Assembly: GCA_934525625.1 (NCBI GenBank) | Contig: CAKSZL010000005.1 | Location: 62,001-126,000, forward strand | Length of the DNA: 64,000 nucleotides | Source: an uncultured Burkholderiaceae bacterium | GTDB taxonomy: Bacteria > Pseudomonadota > Gammaproteobacteria > Burkholderiales > Burkholderiaceae_B | Direction: 5' to 3' | Shown: positions 7,365 to 15,268 of the stretch, one piece after another | Numbering within the stretch: the first letter of the stretch is position 1 | Layout: each line of letters starts with the position of its first letter | Program-made: the position numbers and the translations under genes | The notes under the pieces: model-generated | What the model saw: the letters and a program-made list of their open reading frames with translations, nothing else | The model's database searches: none | Told to the model about the DNA's origin: nothing

Positions 7365-8584
7365 TTCTTGACGGCCGCGCCCAACTCGACCCAAAGTTCC
7401 ATGTTTTTCCCGGGATTGTCGATGTCGTGCATTTTTCCATAGACTTGCGCCCGAACCGGCACCATGATTTTGGGAGCCTTCGGGTCGGCCCCCGGCATCT
7501 GCAACTGCGCCAGAAACACTTGTACAGTGCGATTCGGACTGCGGACCTCAAAACCTTCCAGCTTGTTCCATATTCCAGAAGTCAGATAGCGTACCCGCGC
7601 GCCATTGTCCAGTGCCCGGCATAGTACGGTGGATATCGGGGTTGTCGGACTCTCGATCATATAGTTTTTCCAAGCTGCTGGAAATTTCGCATTGGCAAGC
7701 GCTTGATCGCAAGCCATCGTATCCCACTCAATGAGTTGCTTGGCGGCGCGGACATACCGACCAGAACCATCGTCGAAATCATCCCCGCTGACCGGCGTCC
7801 ATAGCGACTGATTTAGCTGCATCGCATCCTGAAGTTCATCAATCAGGTTTTGCACAACCTCCTTGCTGATATTCTGTTTTGATGCAAGTTCAACATGATT
7901 CACGAATCCATCCAGCTTTTCAAAAAAGGCGGACATGGTATTTATTTTCTGGGTCACCTTATCTGCCGTGTCTTCACGCATCACATTGGTTTGCGTGCAT
8001 AGTTTCAGGAATGTTTTTGCCTGCTGGAATCCTGATTGACTTAGTGCGTGAGCCATATGCCCATTGTTCAATGCCTTGTCATCGCATGACAAAGTGACGG
8101 ACTTCCCTTTTTTCCTCGCCGGCAAGGTAATGACAGGAACGCCATTTTCATTGCGTCGCAGCCCCTCCAATCCCGAGTTGTTTATTATCTTATTGCGCTC
8201 ATATTCTTTTCTCTCTAGATCAATATTGAACTGTATGGAAGAAAAATAGCTTTGAGCGTCCTGCCTTCTATCTTGAAGGCCTCGGTATTGAGCCTCTTTT
8301 ATGGATGAAACAGCGTTTGATTGTCGGATACACTCCTCTGCTCTAGTGAAATATTCATTCCAATACTCCAGCGTCCAATCTCGGATCTTGACACCCAATA
8401 CGACCCGATCAAGATTTTGGCTATGCAGAGCACTCAGATCGTATAAGTCGTAAGGGCATTTGAAATCCAAGGCCGCATTGGCGTCTGTACTCAGAAAAAC
8501 CAATGGGAGCATGAGGAACCCCGTCTGACGGGTGGATTTAGCCAGCTTATGCACCGCCTTTAGAAAGGACTTTCTTAAAGCCAT
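7358..8584 (-). CDS. secreted cysteine-containing protein of unknown function (GYF_2 operon, third gene)
   Basis: I do not recognise this 408-residue protein. It has a long signal peptide: a basic start, a hydrophobic core (GFLMLPLVFLS) and a likely cleavage after DANA near residue 37. The mature part has six cysteines in contexts such as DFKCPYDLY, EECIRQ, LSCDDK, KLCTQT, MACDQ and VLCRAL, suggesting disulfide bonds in the periplasm. A charged helical stretch lies near residues 80-140. Its start overlaps the stop of the upstream GYF_2/DUF2628 gene by ten bases, so the two are translationally coupled. It is probably the exported partner of the membrane GYF_2 protein. Confidence 0.75.
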   Translation of the reverse strand: MALRKSFLKAVHKLAKSTRQTGFLMLPLVFLSTDANAALDFKCPYDLYDLSALHSQNLDRVVLGVKIRDWTLEYWNEYFTRAEECIRQSNAVSSIKEAQYRGLQDRRQDAQSYFSSIQFNIDLERKEYERNKIINNSGLEGLRRNENGVPVITLPARKKGKSVTLSCDDKALNNGHMAHALSQSGFQQAKTFLKLCTQTNVMREDTADKVTQKINTMSAFFEKLDGFVNHVELASKQNISKEVVQNLIDELQDAMQLNQSLWTPVSGDDFDDGSGRYVRAAKQLIEWDTMACDQALANAKFPAAWKNYMIESPTTPISTVLCRALDNGARVRYLTSGIWNKLEGFEVRSPNRTVQVFLAQLQMPGADPKAPKIMVPVRAQVYGKMHDIDNPGKNMELWVELGAAVKNQ

Positions 8585-9417
8585 GAGGTTGCTCCGTTTT
8601 TGATCTTTCGGTAATAGTAGAAGTTGGCAGGCCCGCCAAAAACAAAAATATAGGATGACGTGTCTATTGACCTTAAAAGGTAATTCCAGGTGGAATCATG
8701 AAGATCAATACCAAGCAGCCAGACAACTCCTACAGCCTGCATCTGGGCGAAGATAGACACTGCAATGAAAATCAATAACAGGGATATGGCCTGACGCCAC
8801 ATCCCCTTGACCAGGTAATATATCGGACCAAAAAGCGCGGCCAATATATTCAAGTTCAATGCGCCACGCGAATTCTCCCCTCGGTAGGTTCCCACATAAA
8901 GCGCCGCCTTTTCCCAGAAGCCCAGAGAAGCATATTTGCTGCCATTGGGGCCGACGATCTGTTCTATCTTTTCAAAGCGCCGAGTCCATGCCCGCCCAAG
9001 GGGTTTCCCGGTCGGAAGCGTGCTCGCTGCTGCTATCTCATGTTTGGCGGAATCGCCTTGGCCTGGCGCTACGGAGCCCGCCACGACGTTTTCCCGTGAG
9101 GGCAACTGATAAACGGGGGTTTCCGTGGCGGCCACCGTCGCGGGCTGAAGACCTGCTTCGGCTGGCTGTTCTCGCTCGGTGGCGCTCTGGCTACCTTGTG
9201 CGGCGGGGGGCGGGGCGGCCGCGATAGCGGGCGGAGTCGGGGCGGATTTGGGCAGCAGTTCCGCCAGCACGTCACCGGCCAATTGCCAGGACGGCATGCC
9301 AGCGTGCCAAACCAAATCTGTGCTGACCAGTTTCTGCTGCGCGATCAGTTCCCGCACCTTGTCTTGCCCAAATGGGCCGTATTGGACGCCCTCTCGGGCC
9401 ATGTACAAATCATTCAT
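8575..9417 (-). CDS. GYF_2-domain protein with DUF2628-like membrane C-terminus
   Basis: The 280-residue protein starts with a GYF_2 domain (residues about 4-53; GVQYGPFGQDKVRELIAQ and LVWHAGMPSWQLA are diagnostic), a fold thought to bind proline-rich peptides. A Pro/Ala-rich linker follows (about 54-150). The C-terminal third (YASLGFWEKAALYVGTYRGEN, then two or three hydrophobic helices and ANFYYYRKI) resembles DUF2628 membrane proteins. It is thus probably an inner-membrane protein with a cytoplasmic GYF_2 head. An AGGAGGTG Shine-Dalgarno precedes the ATG. It is the middle gene of a three-gene leftward operon, 27 bases after the first GYF_2 gene and overlapping the secreted-protein gene. 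Confidence 0.75.
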   Translation of the reverse strand: MNDLYMAREGVQYGPFGQDKVRELIAQQKLVSTDLVWHAGMPSWQLAGDVLAELLPKSAPTPPAIAAAPPPAAQGSQSATEREQPAEAGLQPATVAATETPVYQLPSRENVVAGSVAPGQGDSAKHEIAAASTLPTGKPLGRAWTRRFEKIEQIVGPNGSKYASLGFWEKAALYVGTYRGENSRGALNLNILAALFGPIYYLVKGMWRQAISLLLIFIAVSIFAQMQAVGVVWLLGIDLHDSTWNYLLRSIDTSSYIFVFGGPANFYYYRKIKNGATSWL

Positions 9418-9444
9418 CTATCGCACCTCCTGGCGCTTTTGGGA

Positions 9445-9960
9445 TCAGTCTTCGTCGTCTTCATCATCATGTTCTGCGTCCTCATACCCCTCATCCGCGC
9501 CATGCCCAGCATCATCCGCCTGCGCTTGGCCGCTCTCCGGCGGCTGGAATACCTGGCCTAGCGAATCGGATATGCGCTTGGGGTCTATCAGCTTGTCGGT
9601 GCCAATCATGCTTTTGAGACTCTCTACATGCTTAGACGACGGGCTAGAGGGGATGCTTGCCATTTCTGTCGCACCTGGTTGTCCTGTAGCTGTATCGAGG
9701 CCGGGCTGCGCGGACGCAACAACGGTCATCGCTCGCTGGGGAATCGGCGGCGGCATCAGGGCGGGCAACGGTGGCGGTACCTGCGCCGCTGCGGACAGCC
9801 AAGTACCTAATACCTCTGCGGCGGGCTGCCAAGCAGCTTGTCCAGCGAACCACACCAAATCGCTTCCGATCAGCCGTTGCTGCGCAATCAACTCCTTCAT
9901 CTTGATTTCGGTAAACGGCCCGTACTGCACCCCGCCTCGCGCCATATAGAACGCATCCAT
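9445..9960 (-). CDS. GYF_2-domain protein with acidic tail
   Basis: The 171-residue protein has an N-terminal GYF_2 domain (residues about 4-54; GVQYGPFTEIKMKELIAQ, LVWFAGQAAWQPA) closely similar to that of the next gene, so the two probably arose by duplication. A proline-rich stretch (PPPLPALMPPPIP) follows, which could itself be a GYF ligand. The last 30 residues are strongly acidic (EDAEHDDEDDED). There is no signal peptide or membrane helix, so it is cytoplasmic. AAGGA precedes the ATG. It is the first gene of the operon and lies 44 bases from a long palindrome shared with the divergent XRE regulator. Confidence 0.72.
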   Translation of the reverse strand: MDAFYMARGGVQYGPFTEIKMKELIAQQRLIGSDLVWFAGQAAWQPAAEVLGTWLSAAAQVPPPLPALMPPPIPQRAMTVVASAQPGLDTATGQPGATEMASIPSSPSSKHVESLKSMIGTDKLIDPKRISDSLGQVFQPPESGQAQADDAGHGADEGYEDAEHDDEDDED

Positions 9961-10004
9961 TGCGTGTTCCTTCTATAGAAGAATTGTTAGATTTAACGAA
10001 AAGG

Positions 10005-10054
10005 CACACTTTAGGTTTGGTTAGCAAGTGTAGCAAAACCAAACTCAAAGTGTG
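10005..10054. promoter_or_regulatory. long palindrome, probable operator between GYF_2 operon and XRE gene
   Basis: CACACTTTAGGTTTGGTT at 10005-10022 is repeated in inverted form at 10037-10054 with two mismatches in 18 positions and a 14-base centre. It lies in the 130-base gap between the leftward GYF_2 operon and the rightward XRE gene, close to both starts, where a shared promoter/operator is expected. XRE proteins bind such dyads. Binding by the adjacent regulator is inference. Confidence 0.6.
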
Positions 10055-10090
10055 TGGAATTGAGGTGTCATATCGCCGAAGCTTGTCGCC

Positions 10091-10345
10091 GTGTCCAAGC
10101 TTTCAATTCCCGCCACGGAGGGAGCGCAGGCGCTGTTCGCAGCCAACGTCCGGCGAGTCCGCCGCGAACAAGGGCTGACCCAGGAAAAACTGGCGGAAGC
10201 GGCTGACCTTCACCCCAACTACGTCAGCTCCGTCGAACGCGGCGAGCGCAATATCTCGATCAGAAACATCGAGCGGATTGCCCACGCGCTCGGGGTGTCC
10301 ATGGCGTCCTTGCTGACGCCGCCAGACGACGCCACGGCGGACTGA
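10091..10345 (+). CDS. XRE-family transcriptional regulator
   Basis: The 84-residue protein is nearly all XRE/Cro helix-turn-helix (residues about 15-75; REQGLTQEKLAEAADLHPNYVSSVERGERNIS, then IERIAHALGVSMASLL). Its size and form resemble controller proteins of restriction-modification systems and small mobile-element repressors. It starts at a GTG with only a weak Shine-Dalgarno; an alternative start is not obvious. It is divergent from the GYF_2 operon, with the 18-base-arm palindrome between them, and convergent with the integrase gene 14 bases away. It probably represses itself and the GYF_2 operon. Confidence 0.78.
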   Translation: MSKLSIPATEGAQALFAANVRRVRREQGLTQEKLAEAADLHPNYVSSVERGERNISIRNIERIAHALGVSMASLLTPPDDATAD

Positions 10346-10359
10346 CCCGGCTGCTCCGC

Positions 10360-11322
10360 CTACAGCAGGCTGGCCAGTTGCCGTCTGTGTACGGGCCGGA
10401 TGTAGCGGTACACCATCTCCAATGACTTATGCCCGGTCTGGCCCATGATGGCGCTGTTGCGCAGTCCGGCCGTAGCGGCTTCCGTGACGAACCCCGCCCG
10501 TAAGGAGTGCCCGGATACTTGGCGGCTGGCGTCCTCGCCCCTTGCCTGACGCATGGCGGACTTGATGACCAGGGCGACGGATTGCGCGGTCAGCCGTCTG
10601 CCGGACAGCACTTGATCGTGGCGGTTGACGGGCCGAAAGAGCGCGCCATGGTCTATGCCCGCCAGTTCCCGCCAATGCGCCAGGGCGGTTACAGGGCAAC
10701 GGTCAGGACTGCTGCCCAACGGGATGAACAGGGTACGCCCTGCCCCCTCCTGATCGGTCTTGGAGCGGCGTATCAGCAGTTCTAAGCCATGCGGATACGC
10801 AGTCATGTCGGCCACGTCCAGGGCGACCAGTTCAGAGCGCCGGAACGCGCCCGCAAAGCCGATCAAGAGCAGCGCTTTGTCCCGCGCCGCCTTGATGGAT
10901 TTCTGGCGGGACACGGCCACCAGTAGCTCCAGCAGGTCGTCTTTGACCAGGGCGCGCACCTGGCGTTGGCCCCGTCCTGCTGAGCGCCGGATGCCCTGCA
11001 TGGTCTTGCGCACCAGGCGGTCTTGAGCCGGGCTGGGCAGACCCAGCTCCACATGCGCCCGGTGGATGGCGATCAGACGGTGTTCCAGCGTGGCGACAGC
11101 CAACTTGCCAGCAAAGGCGGCCAAGTACTCCGCCAACTGCTGGGCGCTGCCACCTATCTGTCCGCCATGCGCCTCGAAGTGTCGGACAGCCAGCGCATAA
11201 CTACGTCGGGTGGAGGTGGATTGCGCCGCCTGGGTCAAGTCCAGGACGGCTTGGTATGCGGTGTCGGCGGGTGGATGTGCCTTGTCCGCCAACGAGTTGG
11301 CCGTCTTGCGGGTAGCGTCCAT
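10360..11322 (-). CDS. tyrosine recombinase / site-specific integrase
   Basis: The 320-residue enzyme is a phage-integrase-family recombinase. An N-terminal SAM-like core-binding part (STRRSYALAVRHFEAHGG) is followed by the catalytic domain with all expected residues: the Arg in GAFRRSEL, the Lys in RRSKTDQEG, the HSLR box (SGHSLRAGF), the second His in TGHKSLEM and the nucleophilic Tyr in VYRYIRP. It should move the island or part of it. I chose the ATG at 11322 because the upstream gene ends at 11324, giving a tight stop-start junction; a longer frame to 11421 would overlap that gene. tRNA-Pro lies about 2 kb away and is the likely attachment site. Confidence 0.88.
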   Translation of the reverse strand: MDATRKTANSLADKAHPPADTAYQAVLDLTQAAQSTSTRRSYALAVRHFEAHGGQIGGSAQQLAEYLAAFAGKLAVATLEHRLIAIHRAHVELGLPSPAQDRLVRKTMQGIRRSAGRGQRQVRALVKDDLLELLVAVSRQKSIKAARDKALLLIGFAGAFRRSELVALDVADMTAYPHGLELLIRRSKTDQEGAGRTLFIPLGSSPDRCPVTALAHWRELAGIDHGALFRPVNRHDQVLSGRRLTAQSVALVIKSAMRQARGEDASRQVSGHSLRAGFVTEAATAGLRNSAIMGQTGHKSLEMVYRYIRPVHRRQLASLL

Positions 11323-11323
11323 A

Positions 11324-11662
11324 TCAGTACTCCCGTGGAAAAAGGATGCAGGTGCTGGCACGGTGGCCAGGATGGCTTTCGGCTTCGGTGATGACCCAGA
11401 TGCGTTCTCCGGCCACGTCATAGGCGCTCAAGAGCCTGCCGCCATCCGCCAAGGCCTGGTCATTGGCCGCACGATCTTGGGCGTTCACCTGCCCCCAATC
11501 GCCGCGTGCGTGACGTGACAGCAGCGCCAGGGCGGACACGCCATGACGGGCCAGATGAGCTTGTGAGGCGGGCGTGGCGAAGGTCTGCCCCAAAGAGAAA
11601 TGACGTGTCGCCACCTGGTTGGGGATAGCGCGTGCTGGTGAGTTCGGAAAAGGTTCTGTCAT
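11324..11662 (-). CDS. small conserved mobile-element protein upstream of the integrase
   Basis: The 112-residue protein resembles a small family often found on plasmids and integrative elements and sometimes labelled, without functional basis, type I restriction subunit M. Conserved-looking parts are LLSRHARGDWGQVNAQDRAANDQAL, GGRLLSAYDVAGERIWVITEAE and the C-terminal STCILFPREY. There is no methyltransferase motif, so the label is not supported. The stop codon is one base before the integrase ATG, indicating co-transcription. AGGATT-type pairing before the ATG is weak. Confidence 0.72.
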   Translation of the reverse strand: MTEPFPNSPARAIPNQVATRHFSLGQTFATPASQAHLARHGVSALALLSRHARGDWGQVNAQDRAANDQALADGGRLLSAYDVAGERIWVITEAESHPGHRASTCILFPREY

Positions 11663-11786
11663 GAGGAATCCACGAAACGAAAAATGAAGGGGTGGCTAGC
11701 CGGACGAGCCGCTACGGCGTCCGCGTCCGGCGATGGAGAGGGCCTGTCAGCCTGTCTTGGCGGCCCATCGTTCAGCGGTCTGCGGC

Positions 11787-12305
11787 TTATCGGCCTTTGA
11801 CGCTGGCATAGGTCGGCAGCTTGACCTCGATGTAGTAGCCGCCCACTAAGCGCAGATGGCGCATATCCGTCGTAACGTGGTGCTTGGCCTCCAGCCACGG
11901 AGCCGGGTCGATGACGTAATGAAAGCTGGGGGTCTTGTCCGTCGCCCTGACGTGATGCCAGACGACGTGGCGGCCAATCTCCGTGTCCGGGTCGTAGTTC
12001 ACCAGCAGGATGGCGATGTCCGGCAAAGCGGCGACAGACGTGATTTCCTTGTAGTCAAAGGACGTGATCTGGCTGTTCATCTGCGACAGCAGCTTGGCGA
12101 TCAGCGGATACGTTACCCAGGCCGGGCCATGAGGGGGATGCCCCGCCTTGACGGCGGCGGCATTGATCGTGCCCAGGTTGTTATGGGTCAGGATGGCGAT
12201 GCAGGCCAAGGCGTCATCAATGCGCTCTTGCATCTCTATGCGCTTGAAGGGGGGGACGAATCCAGCGGGTAGCGAGGAAAGCGTGGGGGACGAGGTGGTT
12301 GCCAT
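11787..12305 (-). CDS. hypothetical island protein of 172 residues
   Basis: I do not recognise a family. The internal ATG at 12305 is preferred because a GGAG Shine-Dalgarno lies seven bases upstream; the longer frame adds 26 residues with no support. The sequence is soluble, with a helical N-terminus (ERIDDALACIAILTHNNLG) and a C-terminal beta-like part containing VVWHHVRATDKTPSFHYVID, rich in His and Asp, which might be catalytic or metal-binding. It lies 124 bases upstream of the integrase-linked small gene, on the same strand, and probably belongs to the same mobile module. Confidence 0.65.
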   Translation of the reverse strand: MATTSSPTLSSLPAGFVPPFKRIEMQERIDDALACIAILTHNNLGTINAAAVKAGHPPHGPAWVTYPLIAKLLSQMNSQITSFDYKEITSVAALPDIAILLVNYDPDTEIGRHVVWHHVRATDKTPSFHYVIDPAPWLEAKHHVTTDMRHLRLVGGYYIEVKLPTYASVKGR

Positions 12306-12659
12306 GTGGCGCTCCAGAAAATACGTTGGAAGAGCGCGCAGGCGGCCGCCCACGGAGCCGATTGGCCCAATGGTCAGGAACAAGGAAACGGGGGTGTACG
12401 AGTGGGCAGAACTGCCCGGTGAAGTGTGTCTTGCTTGCGCGCCGCCATGCGCGGTTGTGTGTCCGGTCAGGCTGGGGCGCTGGGCCTCGTGCGAGCCGTC
12501 ACACCACCATCATAGTCAATCGGCGCGGTGTTGCGTGGGCCGTATTACTTTGGTCGTGGGGCGGTTTTTCTGAATGGTGTTGGCAGGCTGGAGCCTAATG
12601 CTGGTGCGGCATTTGAGGCGATTGGAGCTGTTTTCCGGCTTCGGCGGTAGCGCGCGAGG
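12306..12659. other. intergenic region without recognised gene
   Basis: Several short frames exist on both strands but none has family character, a good Shine-Dalgarno or a neighbour that supports it. It presumably holds the promoter of the leftward 172-residue gene. I see no hairpin terminator or repeat worth naming. Confidence 0.5.
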
Positions 12660-13097
12660 TCAGCCGGCGACCGGCCCGCCTTGGGGCTGTGACGGGCTGT
12701 AATCGGCGGTTTCGTGACGGCAACGGGCGGCCAGTTCCGAGCAGCAAGCCGCCAGCGCAACCAGTTCGCCAATCAATCCGCCTAGGCCGGGCAGTGCAGC
12801 GGCGGCCTGGCGCTGGCTGGCGGCGTTGTCCAGACTGCCCAGCAGCCCGCCCAATGCCTGTAATCCGTGGTGCGCCTGCCGTGTGACGCCCTCTGCCGCA
12901 TCAGCCACCGCCACCAGGGCGCACGGGTCACTATCTTGGAAGTCGATCTGGCCGGACTTGCTCGCCAAGCGCGGCAGATGCGCCAGCAACAAGGAGATTG
13001 AGCTGGATGCGGATATGGCTGGCACAAGATCAGGGCTGGAGCGCTGTCCTTCCCCCACATCCATGCCAACGCTATTCAAAGAAGATGATGCACACAT
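12660..13097 (-). CDS. hypothetical small helical protein
   Basis: This 145-residue frame is moderately supported. It is rich in Ala and Leu, with amphipathic helical stretches (residues about 60-130) and several Cys and His near the C-terminus (LAACCSELAARCRHETA). It resembles small uncharacterised proteins of plasmids and integrative elements in composition and length, but I cannot name a family. It is the last frame before the tRNA-Pro boundary. The GC-rich sequence also produces long open frames by chance on the other strand, so it could be spurious. Confidence 0.4.
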   Translation of the reverse strand: MCASSSLNSVGMDVGEGQRSSPDLVPAISASSSISLLLAHLPRLASKSGQIDFQDSDPCALVAVADAAEGVTRQAHHGLQALGGLLGSLDNAASQRQAAAALPGLGGLIGELVALAACCSELAARCRHETADYSPSQPQGGPVAG

Positions 13098-13302
13098 GAC
13101 GCCTATCAGTTCTCAAACCGGACGCACGACGCGGCCGGGTACTGAAAGACATGATAGTGAAGACAGGGGCGTTTGCGGGATTTGTATTACTTTGCACCAC
13201 AGCGCGGTTTCCGATGATCGGCGCGCTGTTTGGGGAACCTTGTTCTTACGATATGGCCTCTGGCCGCCACTGTTCCCTGTTGTACGCGAACAACCGCTTT
13301 CC

Positions 13303-13326
13303 GGTTGCCCCACTGGTTGCCCCATT
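13303..13326. repeat. 12-base tandem repeat near the tRNA-Pro end
   Basis: GGTTGCCCCA is repeated at 13303-13312 and 13315-13324 with a 12-base period, 60 bases from the tRNA 3' end. It may be an integrase arm-type site or chance. Confidence 0.3.
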
Positions 13327-13330
13327 GGCC

Positions 13331-13373
13331 CAAAAAACACAAAAGGGTTAGCTGCTGTACGCTGCTAACCCCT
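13331..13373 (-). terminator. Rho-independent terminator of tRNA-Pro
   Basis: Reading leftward, the stem GGGTTAGC (13364-13371 as its complement) pairs with GCTAACCC (13345-13352), and is followed by a T-rich tract (TTTTGTGTTTTTTG). It begins ten bases after the CCA end of tRNA-Pro and should end that transcript. Confidence 0.75.
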
Positions 13374-13382
13374 TGATTTCAT

Positions 13383-13459
<77 letters not shown>

Positions 13460-13561
13460 CCATGTTCTGCCCGTTTTTGGGCAAGATAGCAATATTACCA
13501 TGAAGGCCTGTATGGGCAGCCATACGGGGGTGGCGCGGCCGCGGCCGCCCTACCCTAACAA

Positions 13562-14338
13562 TCAACCAAAGCGCCCCGTAATGTAGTCTTCTGTCTCTTT
13601 GCGCTGGGGTTTGACGAAAATGCTGTCGGTATCGCCGAATTCCATCAGCTCGCCCAGGTACATGTAGGCGGTGTAGTCGGAGCAGCGCGCCGCCTGCTGC
13701 ATGTTGTGGGTGACGATGACGACCGTGTAGTCGGTCTTGAGCTCGGTGATCAGCTCTTCGATCTTGGCGGTGGAGATGGGATCCAGCGCCGAGCAGGGTT
13801 CGTCCAGCAGCAGCACCTCGGGCTTGATGGCCACGCCGCGGGCGATGCACAGGCGCTGCTGCTGACCGCCCGACAGGCCGTTGCCGCTTTGGCCCAGCTT
13901 GTCTTTCACTTCGTTCCAGAGGGCCGCCTTGCTCAGAGCCCATTCCACGCGCTCGTCCATCTCGGCCTTGCTGAGCCTTTCGAACAGGCGCACGCCGAAG
14001 GCGATGTTGTCGTAGATGCTCATGGGGAAAGGCGTGGGCTTCTGGAAGACCATGCCTATCTTGGCGCGGATCAGGGAGATGTCGGTCTTGGAGGTCAGGA
14101 CGTCCTGGCCGTCCAGCAGGATCTGCCCTTCGGCGCGCTGGCCCGGATACAGCTCGTACATGCGGTTGAAGGTGCGCAGCAAGGTGGATTTTCCGCAGCC
14201 CGACGGGCCGATGAAAGCCGTCACCTTGTTCTCGCGGATGGACATGTTGACGTTCTTGATGGCATGGAATTTGCCATAGTAGAAGTTCAGGTCTTTGACT
14301 TCGAGCTTTACGCCGTTGTTGGTTTGCGTCGTGGTCAT
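13562..14338 (-). CDS. pstB: phosphate ABC transporter ATP-binding protein PstB
   Basis: The 258-residue ATPase powers high-affinity phosphate import through PstSCA. It has Walker [10 protein letters not shown] near residue 45, the ABC signature LSGGQQQR, Walker B EVLLLDEP and the switch His in VIVTHN, plus the PstB-typical [14 protein letters not shown]. It is the last gene of the pst operon, 45 bases after pstA. No phoU follows in the window: tRNA-Pro and the island come next. Start ATG at 14338 gives the usual PstB length. Confidence 0.97.
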   Translation of the reverse strand: MTTTQTNNGVKLEVKDLNFYYGKFHAIKNVNMSIRENKVTAFIGPSGCGKSTLLRTFNRMYELYPGQRAEGQILLDGQDVLTSKTDISLIRAKIGMVFQKPTPFPMSIYDNIAFGVRLFERLSKAEMDERVEWALSKAALWNEVKDKLGQSGNGLSGGQQQRLCIARGVAIKPEVLLLDEPCSALDPISTAKIEELITELKTDYTVVIVTHNMQQAARCSDYTAYMYLGELMEFGDTDSIFVKPQRKETEDYITGRFG

Positions 14339-14353
14339 GGTCGCTTCCCGGCC

Positions 14354-14372
14354 GCGGCCGCCTGGCGGCCGC
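14354..14372. repeat. GC-rich perfect hairpin between pstA and pstB
   Basis: GCGGCCGCC at 14354-14362 and GGCGGCCGC at 14364-14372 form a very stable stem in the 45-base pstA-pstB gap. There is no T-run, so it is more likely an RNA-stability or processing element than a terminator. Confidence 0.45.
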
Positions 14373-14383
14373 GACGCAGTGAT

Positions 14384-15247
14384 TTATTTACGAAAGAGTG
14401 AACGAGCCAGGATGTTGATGCCCAGCACAAGCAAGGTGATCAGTACGGCGCCCGCCCAGGCCAGCCGGTTCCAGTCCTCGAAGGGGCTGGCGGCGTACTG
14501 GAAGATGACGACCGGCAGGTTGGCCATGGGCGCGTTCATGTTCATGGACATGAACTGGTTGCTCAGCGCGGTGAACAGCAGCGGCGCGGTCTCGCCCGAA
14601 ATGCGGGCCACGGCCAGCAGCACGCCGGTGATGATGCCGCTGCGCGCGGCGCGGTAGCAGATGAGCGAGATGATGCGCCACTGCGGGCAACCCAGCGCCG
14701 CCGCGGCCTCGCGCAGGCTGTTGGGCACCAGCAGCAGCATGTTGTCGGTGGCGCGCACGACGACGGGAATCACCAGGATGGCCAGCGCGAACGCGCCCGC
14801 CCAGCCCGAATAATGGCCTACCTGCGCCACGTACACGGCGTAGATGAACAGGCCGATGACGATGGACGGCGCGGACAGCAGCACGTCGTTCAGAAAGCGC
14901 GTGGCGGGCGCAAGCCAGCCGCGCTGGCCATATTCGGCCAGATAGGTGCCGGCCAGGATGCCGATGGGCGTGCCGACCAGCGTGGCGACGACGGCCATCA
15001 TCACACTGCCCAGGATGGCGTTGAGCAGGCCGCCGGCCACGCCCGGAGGCGGGGTGCTTTGCGTGAACAGCGTCAGCGACAGCGCGCCCGCGCCCTTGAC
15101 GATGAGCGTGCCGATGATCCAGAACAGCCAGAACAGGCCGAACAGCAAGGCCGCCATGGACAGCGTCAGCATGATGCGGTTGAGCAGGATGCGGCGCCGG
15201 TAAACCGGATTACCGAGATTGACGATGGATTTGGTGGACGTGAACAT
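14384..15247 (-). CDS. pstA: phosphate ABC transporter permease PstA
   Basis: The 287-residue protein is an inner-membrane permease of the Pst system with about six hydrophobic helices and the binding-protein-dependent transport motif region ([29 protein letters not shown]), which contacts PstB. The [12 protein letters not shown] segment is typical of PstA. It lies 21 bases after pstC and 45 before pstB in one leftward operon under the Pho box upstream of pstS. Confidence 0.96.
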   Translation of the reverse strand: MFTSTKSIVNLGNPVYRRRILLNRIMLTLSMAALLFGLFWLFWIIGTLIVKGAGALSLTLFTQSTPPPGVAGGLLNAILGSVMMAVVATLVGTPIGILAGTYLAEYGQRGWLAPATRFLNDVLLSAPSIVIGLFIYAVYVAQVGHYSGWAGAFALAILVIPVVVRATDNMLLLVPNSLREAAAALGCPQWRIISLICYRAARSGIITGVLLAVARISGETAPLLFTALSNQFMSMNMNAPMANLPVVIFQYAASPFEDWNRLAWAGAVLITLLVLGINILARSLFRK

Positions 15248-15268
15248 ATGGATGCGCCTGTAAGCCGG

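Noticed and set aside
9179..9949. Plus-strand frame of 256 codons antisense to both GYF_2 genes
   Set aside because: Ser/Ala/Cys-rich shadow of two clearly recognised GYF_2 domains on the other strand.
11324..11662. Label as type I restriction subunit M
   Set aside because: The protein is only 112 residues and has no AdoMet or NPPY-type motif; the label seems to be a copied annotation.
11663..11898. Minus-strand frame between the two integrase-linked genes
   Set aside because: It overlaps the end of the 172-residue gene and is Arg/Pro-rich as expected of a shadow frame.
13500..13561. Hairpin GTATGG/CCATAC after pstB as a terminator
   Set aside because: The stem is only six bases and no T-run follows in the leftward direction.
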